Part shown: piece by piece, positions 60,412-64,000 of the stretch
Position numbering within the stretch: the stretch's first letter is position 1
Layout: the number at the start of each line of letters is the position of its first letter
From: Pseudofulvimonas gallinarii
GTDB lineage: Bacteria; Pseudomonadota; Gammaproteobacteria; Xanthomonadales; UBA2363
Length of the DNA: 64,000 nucleotides
Assembly: GCF_004343305.1 (NCBI RefSeq)
Contig: NZ_SMAF01000005.1
Coordinates: forward strand, 62,001 to 126,000
Direction: 5' to 3'
Notes under the pieces: generated by a model
The model's database searches: none
What the model was told of the DNA's origin: nothing
The model's input: only the letters and a program-made list of their open reading frames with translations
Translations under genes and position numbers: made by a program

Positions 60412-62001
60412 CTATTCCGCCCACTCGATGTCGGGCAGCCTGTCGATGCCTTCGCGACGCTTGGCCTCGGCGACCATGGCGCGCACGTCCGCCAGCAATT
60501 GCCGCGCGTCATAGACGATGCCGTCCTTGACCGTGTAGCGCACGCCGCCGACGCGAACCGCGCGGTTGTCTTCGCTGACGCGCACGGCGCCGGTGCCGAG
60601 CAGCACCTTCAGGTCCTCGAGCGGATTCTCGGCAACGACGACCAGGTCCGCGAGCTTGCCGGCCTCGATGGAGCCGACCTGGTCGGCGACGCCCAGCGCT
60701 TCGGCGCCGGACAGCGTCGCCGCGCGGATCACTTCCAGCGGATGGAAACCGGCTTCGCGAAGCAGCTCCAGTTCCTCGATGTAGCCGAAGCCGTAGGTCT
60801 TGTAGATGTAGCCGGAATCCGAGCCGGTGGTGACGCGGCCGCCGTGGTTCTTGTAGTCCTCGACGAACGCCATCCACAGACGGTAATTGTCACGCCACGC
60901 ACTTTCCTGTTCGCTGCCCCAGCGGAACCAGAACGAGCCATGCGCCTTGCGGTTGGGCTGGTAGAAGCGCCACAGCGACGGCAGCGTGTAGTCCTGGTGC
61001 CATTCCGAGGTGCGCGCGCGCATGTAGTCGCGCGTGGCCTGGTAGATGGTGAAGGTCGGATCGAGCGTGAAGTCCAGTGCGATCAGCTCGTCGCGCACGG
61101 CGTTCCACTTCCCGCTGCCCGGTCGCGCGGCCTGCCGCCACAAGCGACCGGCATTCTCGAAGCGGTGCTGCTCGTCGCCGTAGTTGTAGTCGGCCGGATA
61201 GTCCTGCACGGTGCGGTCCTCGAACAGCGCTTCCGGCAGGCCGTACCAGTGCTCCATCGAGGTCAGGCCCCAGCGCGCGCTGGTCAGCACGTTGACGCGA
61301 CGCACGTCCATCTGCGCGTGGTGGGTCAGCGTGCGCAGGCCACGCTCGCGTGCTTCCTCGATCGCCGCCTGCATGATGTCCGGGCGATAGCCGAAGAACT
61401 TCACGCCTTCGCCGCCACGGCGCGCGACCTCGCGCACCCACTCGCGCGCCTGTTCCGGCGTCGTGAACGGCCCGTTGCGTCCCATGCCGAAAAACGCATA
61501 CGGATGGATGCGCGGCGCCGCGATGCGGTTGGCGTCGCTGCGCTTCTTCTCCGACACGCACCAGTCCAGGCCGTTGCCACAGCCCGGTTCGCGAACAGTG
61601 GTGACGCCGTGGCCCAGCCACAGCTTGTACACATACTCGGCCGGCGTGCCCTGCTGGGCGCCGCCGATGTGGCCATGCATGTCGACGAAACCCGGTAGCA
61701 CGTAGTGGCCTTCCAGGTCGATCTCGCGACCGCCGGGTTCCAGCTTGGGCCGGCTTTCCGGGTCGATGGGCACGCCGGGATAACCGACGCCGGCGATGCG
61801 CTCGATGCGATTGCCGCGGATCACGATGTCCAGCGGTCCATTTGCCGGCGCGCCGGTGCCGTTGATGACGGTGACACCGCGCAGGATCAGTTGCGGATAC
61901 GGGCCGTCGCCTTCGCCTTCACGGCGCTCCGGCGCCGGTTCGATCGCGGCGAAGGCGGCCGGGGCCAGCAAGCCCAGGGCCAGGGCGGTCAGTCGTTTCA
62001 T
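60412..62001 (-). CDS. Exported amidohydrolase-family protein
   Basis: The 529-residue protein has a signal peptide (LTALALGLLAPAAFAA) and the metal-dependent hydrolase barrel. DMHGHIGG carries the first metal-binding His pair, THHAQMDVRRVN a later His, HWYGLP another, and TGSDSGYIYKTYG the catalytic aspartate. The C-terminal composite half ends AGKLADLVVVAENPLEDL, typical of imidazolonepropionase- or prolidase-like members. The substrate is unknown; an exported peptidase or lactonase role is possible. It converges with the M50 gene (141-bp gap, no clear terminator). Confidence 0.9.
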   Translation of the reverse strand: MKRLTALALGLLAPAAFAAIEPAPERREGEGDGPYPQLILRGVTVINGTGAPANGPLDIVIRGNRIERIAGVGYPGVPIDPESRPKLEPGGREIDLEGHYVLPGFVDMHGHIGGAQQGTPAEYVYKLWLGHGVTTVREPGCGNGLDWCVSEKKRSDANRIAAPRIHPYAFFGMGRNGPFTTPEQAREWVREVARRGGEGVKFFGYRPDIMQAAIEEARERGLRTLTHHAQMDVRRVNVLTSARWGLTSMEHWYGLPEALFEDRTVQDYPADYNYGDEQHRFENAGRLWRQAARPGSGKWNAVRDELIALDFTLDPTFTIYQATRDYMRARTSEWHQDYTLPSLWRFYQPNRKAHGSFWFRWGSEQESAWRDNYRLWMAFVEDYKNHGGRVTTGSDSGYIYKTYGFGYIEELELLREAGFHPLEVIRAATLSGAEALGVADQVGSIEAGKLADLVVVAENPLEDLKVLLGTGAVRVSEDNRAVRVGGVRYTVKDGIVYDARQLLADVRAMVAEAKRREGIDRLPDIEWAE

Positions 62002-62190
62002 CACGGCATTCCCCTGCGTGGACGAGCCGCGAGTATCGCCGATGAGGGCGCGGCCGGACGGCGCGCTGCGGCAACCCGAGTGCCGCCGGCGACGGGCGAG
62101 CATGCGGACGGACCAGACGGCTCGGCCACCGGATGGACCGGTCTGACCGTGCCCCGCCGCCTTCCCGGCAGGCGCAGCCGTTCGACGTCC

Positions 62191-64000
62191 TCAGCCGGCG
62201 GGGTCGCGGGGCGCCTCGGGCGCTGGCAGCGAGCGGATGTTGATGTCCATCTGCGACGGCGACATCTGGATACCGCGCTCCCGCAGCAGCGATGTCAGGC
62301 GCAGCGCCAGTTCGCTGCGTGCAGGCACGCGGTCGCCCAGCGCCGCCAGGAACACCTTCAGCTCGAAGGTCATGACGTTGCCTTCGAAGCTCTTGAAGGC
62401 GCTGACCGGCGCCGGTTCGCGCAGCACGCGGGGATTCTCGCGCGCCGCCTGCAGCGCGACCTCGTGCACCACCGGGATGTCGCTGCCATAGGCGACGCCG
62501 TATTCGATGATCGCCGTCGTCGGGTTGTCGCTGAGCGACCAGTTGGTCAGCTCGCCGGTGATGAACGACTTGTTGGGGATGAAGATCTCGCGGCCTTCGC
62601 CGTCGCGCAGCGTGGTGGCACGCGTGCGGATGCGCGTGACCGTTCCGGTCTTGCCGCCGACGGTGATCGTGTCGCCGACGCGGAAGGGGCGCTCGAACAG
62701 CAGGATCAGGCCGGACACGAAGTTGGCGAAAATCTCCTGCAGGCCGAAACCCAGGCCGACGGTGAGCGCCGCGGCCATCCACTGCAGCTGGCTCCAGCGC
62801 AGGCCGAAAAGGCCGAGGCCGACCATCACGCCGACGATGACGATGGCGTAGCGGAACAGGCTGGTGATCGCATAGCGCGAGGCGGCGTCGATGCGACTGC
62901 GCGAGAGCAGGCCCAGTTCCATCAGGCCCGGCAGGTTGCGCGCGGCGATGGTGGTCAGTACCAGCACCAGCGCGCCACCCAGCAGCGCCAGCAGGCTGAC
63001 CGGCATGTCCACAACACCGCCGTCGCTGCCGGTCTGGTGGAAGCTCCAGACGGTGATGTCATCGAGACGGGCAAACGCCGGCAGGACATCGCTCCAGACC
63101 CAGACCAGGCCGACCCCAAGCAGGCTCAGGCGCAGCGCACGCAGGATGCGTCGCGTGTGCGCGTTGACGGTTTCCAGGGTGATGTCGGCTTCGGCCTCGA
63201 CCAGCAGCGCCTGCTCGTCGTCCTGGGCCTGGCGCTTCTGCTCGCGGCGATGCAGTGCCAACCGGCGCTCGCTGACCAGGAACCAGCGCCCGATGGTGGC
63301 GACGAGCGTGGCCACCAGCACGATCACGCTGATCGACGAGACCAGCGCACGCACCAGCACGGCGGCGGAATACACGTAGCCCAGCAGCGCCAGGCCGGCG
63401 ACGACCAGGCAGAGCGCCGGAAGCAGCAGCCGCGCGCCGCGCCGCAGCGGCGATGTCGAGGCATCGATGCCGCGCGGCGACCAGACCTGCTCCGCATCGA
63501 GTGCGCGCCAGCTCCACCCCGCGCCGAGCAGCGCCAGCAGGATGATCGCCAGGCGCGCCTGGACATCGATCGCCAGCGCCTGGTTTCGCGTGAATGCCAG
63601 TGCGATCACGAAGATCGCCACCAGTGCCAAAGGCGCGCTCCAGCGCAATCCCCCGCTGATCGCCTGGCGACGCGCGCGCGTCCAGCGGAAGTGTGCCTGG
63701 GCGACGCCCTTGTCGATCACCAGCCAGCGCAGCCAGGCGAACAGCAGCGCCGGCACCGAGGTCATCACCATCGCGATGCCCAGCGAGTCGCTGAACTTGC
63801 CGGCGGCGCCGACGTTCTGCAGCAGCTGGCCGAACAGGAACAGCGCCGCCGCCAGCGGCAATGCCGCCAGCAGCGTTACCGCCAGTGCGACCAGCGTGTA
63901 GCGGAAGCGGTCGGAACGCAGCTGGCGCGTATGCGCACCCAGTACCTCCAGGCGTGCCGGCGCGCTGCGGCGAAGCAGCAGCAGGACCAGTACCGCCACG
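62191..64000 (-). CDS. MscK/MscS-like mechanosensitive channel (5' end outside window)
   Basis: The 603 residues present, the C-terminal part, have about ten membrane helices and then the MscS core. The pore-lining helix reads TVGLGFGLQEIFANFVSGL, followed by the beta domain signature LLFERPFRVGDTITVGGKTG and IFIPNKSFITGELTNWS. The cytosolic vestibule domain ends near IQMSPSQMDINIRS. The multi-helix N-terminal part means it belongs with the large MscK/KefA or YbdG-like channels, which open on osmotic downshift. The frame stays open to the window edge, so the start is to the right. Confidence 0.92.
   Translation of the reverse strand, partial: VAVLVLLLLRRSAPARLEVLGAHTRQLRSDRFRYTLVALAVTLLAALPLAAALFLFGQLLQNVGAAGKFSDSLGIAMVMTSVPALLFAWLRWLVIDKGVAQAHFRWTRARRQAISGGLRWSAPLALVAIFVIALAFTRNQALAIDVQARLAIILLALLGAGWSWRALDAEQVWSPRGIDASTSPLRRGARLLLPALCLVVAGLALLGYVYSAAVLVRALVSSISVIVLVATLVATIGRWFLVSERRLALHRREQKRQAQDDEQALLVEAEADITLETVNAHTRRILRALRLSLLGVGLVWVWSDVLPAFARLDDITVWSFHQTGSDGGVVDMPVSLLALLGGALVLVLTTIAARNLPGLMELGLLSRSRIDAASRYAITSLFRYAIVIVGVMVGLGLFGLRWSQLQWMAAALTVGLGFGLQEIFANFVSGLILLFERPFRVGDTITVGGKTGTVTRIRTRATTLRDGEGREIFIPNKSFITGELTNWSLSDNPTTAIIEYGVAYGSDIPVVHEVALQAARENPRVLREPAPVSAFKSFEGNVMTFELKVFLAALGDRVPARSELALRLTSLLRERGIQMSPSQMDINIRSLPAPEAPRDPAG

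Overview
The window is GC-rich, densely packed chromosomal DNA from a gammaproteobacterium. Four things point to the Xanthomonadales/Lysobacterales, probably a Rhodanobacteraceae relative: the lptD-surA-pdxA-rsmA order, a FimX-type degenerate GGDEF/EAL protein, a cbb3 oxidase cluster beside ompW, and exported proteins with phenylalanine-rich C-terminal tails. The assignment is an inference, since no 16S rRNA or species marker is present. No phage, plasmid or complete insertion sequence is visible.

Layout. 1-2,467: 5' part of an amidohydrolase, then efp and epmB (EF-P and its lysine aminomutase), divergent. 2,463-10,254: fimX-like regulator, then lptD-surA-pdxA-rsmA. 10,251-15,318 (minus strand): tandem universal stress protein, kup, pdxH, an orphan OmpR-type regulator, dodecin and an exosortase H. 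15,404-19,483: aroK-aroB, pirin, a small WGR protein and hemE, followed by a tandem duplication that copies the 3' end of hemE. 19,875-25,989: an exported repeat protein, then scpA-scpB-rluB and a DUF3293 gene; scpB carries a 15-bp minisatellite encoding an acidic tail and rluB carries a long basic tail. 25,977-33,162: complete cytochrome c maturation set ccmABCDEFGHI. 33,460-34,577: AT-richer island with a gene broken by an amber codon and a coding remnant. 34,578-36,868: rsmC-like methyltransferase and ompW. 37,019-46,054: ccoNOQP, ccoG, fixH, ccoI, ccoS and a TauE/SafE-family membrane protein. 46,133-49,121: vapBC-like module, two coupled unknown genes and an APC permease. 49,370-52,547: two tandem seven-repeat RCC1-like exported proteins. 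52,624-55,326: dioxygenase, glmM and tRNA-Lys(UUU) with a terminator. 56,005-64,000: delta-60 repeat protein, large M50 protease, exported amidohydrolase and a partial MscK/MscS-type channel.

The central theme is microaerobic respiration. The ccm genes supply the covalent haem attachment that CcoO and CcoP need, ccoG/fixH/ccoI/ccoS assemble and metallate the cbb3 oxidase, and hemE feeds haem synthesis. Upstream of ccmC, ompW and ccoN there are FNR/ANR-type palindromes, each followed exactly 22 bp later by a GAC(A/C)AT -10 element, which suggests one oxygen-responsive regulator drives all three. A CRP/Clp-type site lies upstream of the fimX-like gene.

The least explained items are the shared C-terminal tail of three exported repeat proteins, the scpB minisatellite next to the basic rluB tail, the duplicated hemE end, the amber-interrupted gene at 33.5-34.2 kb and the orphan exosortase H.
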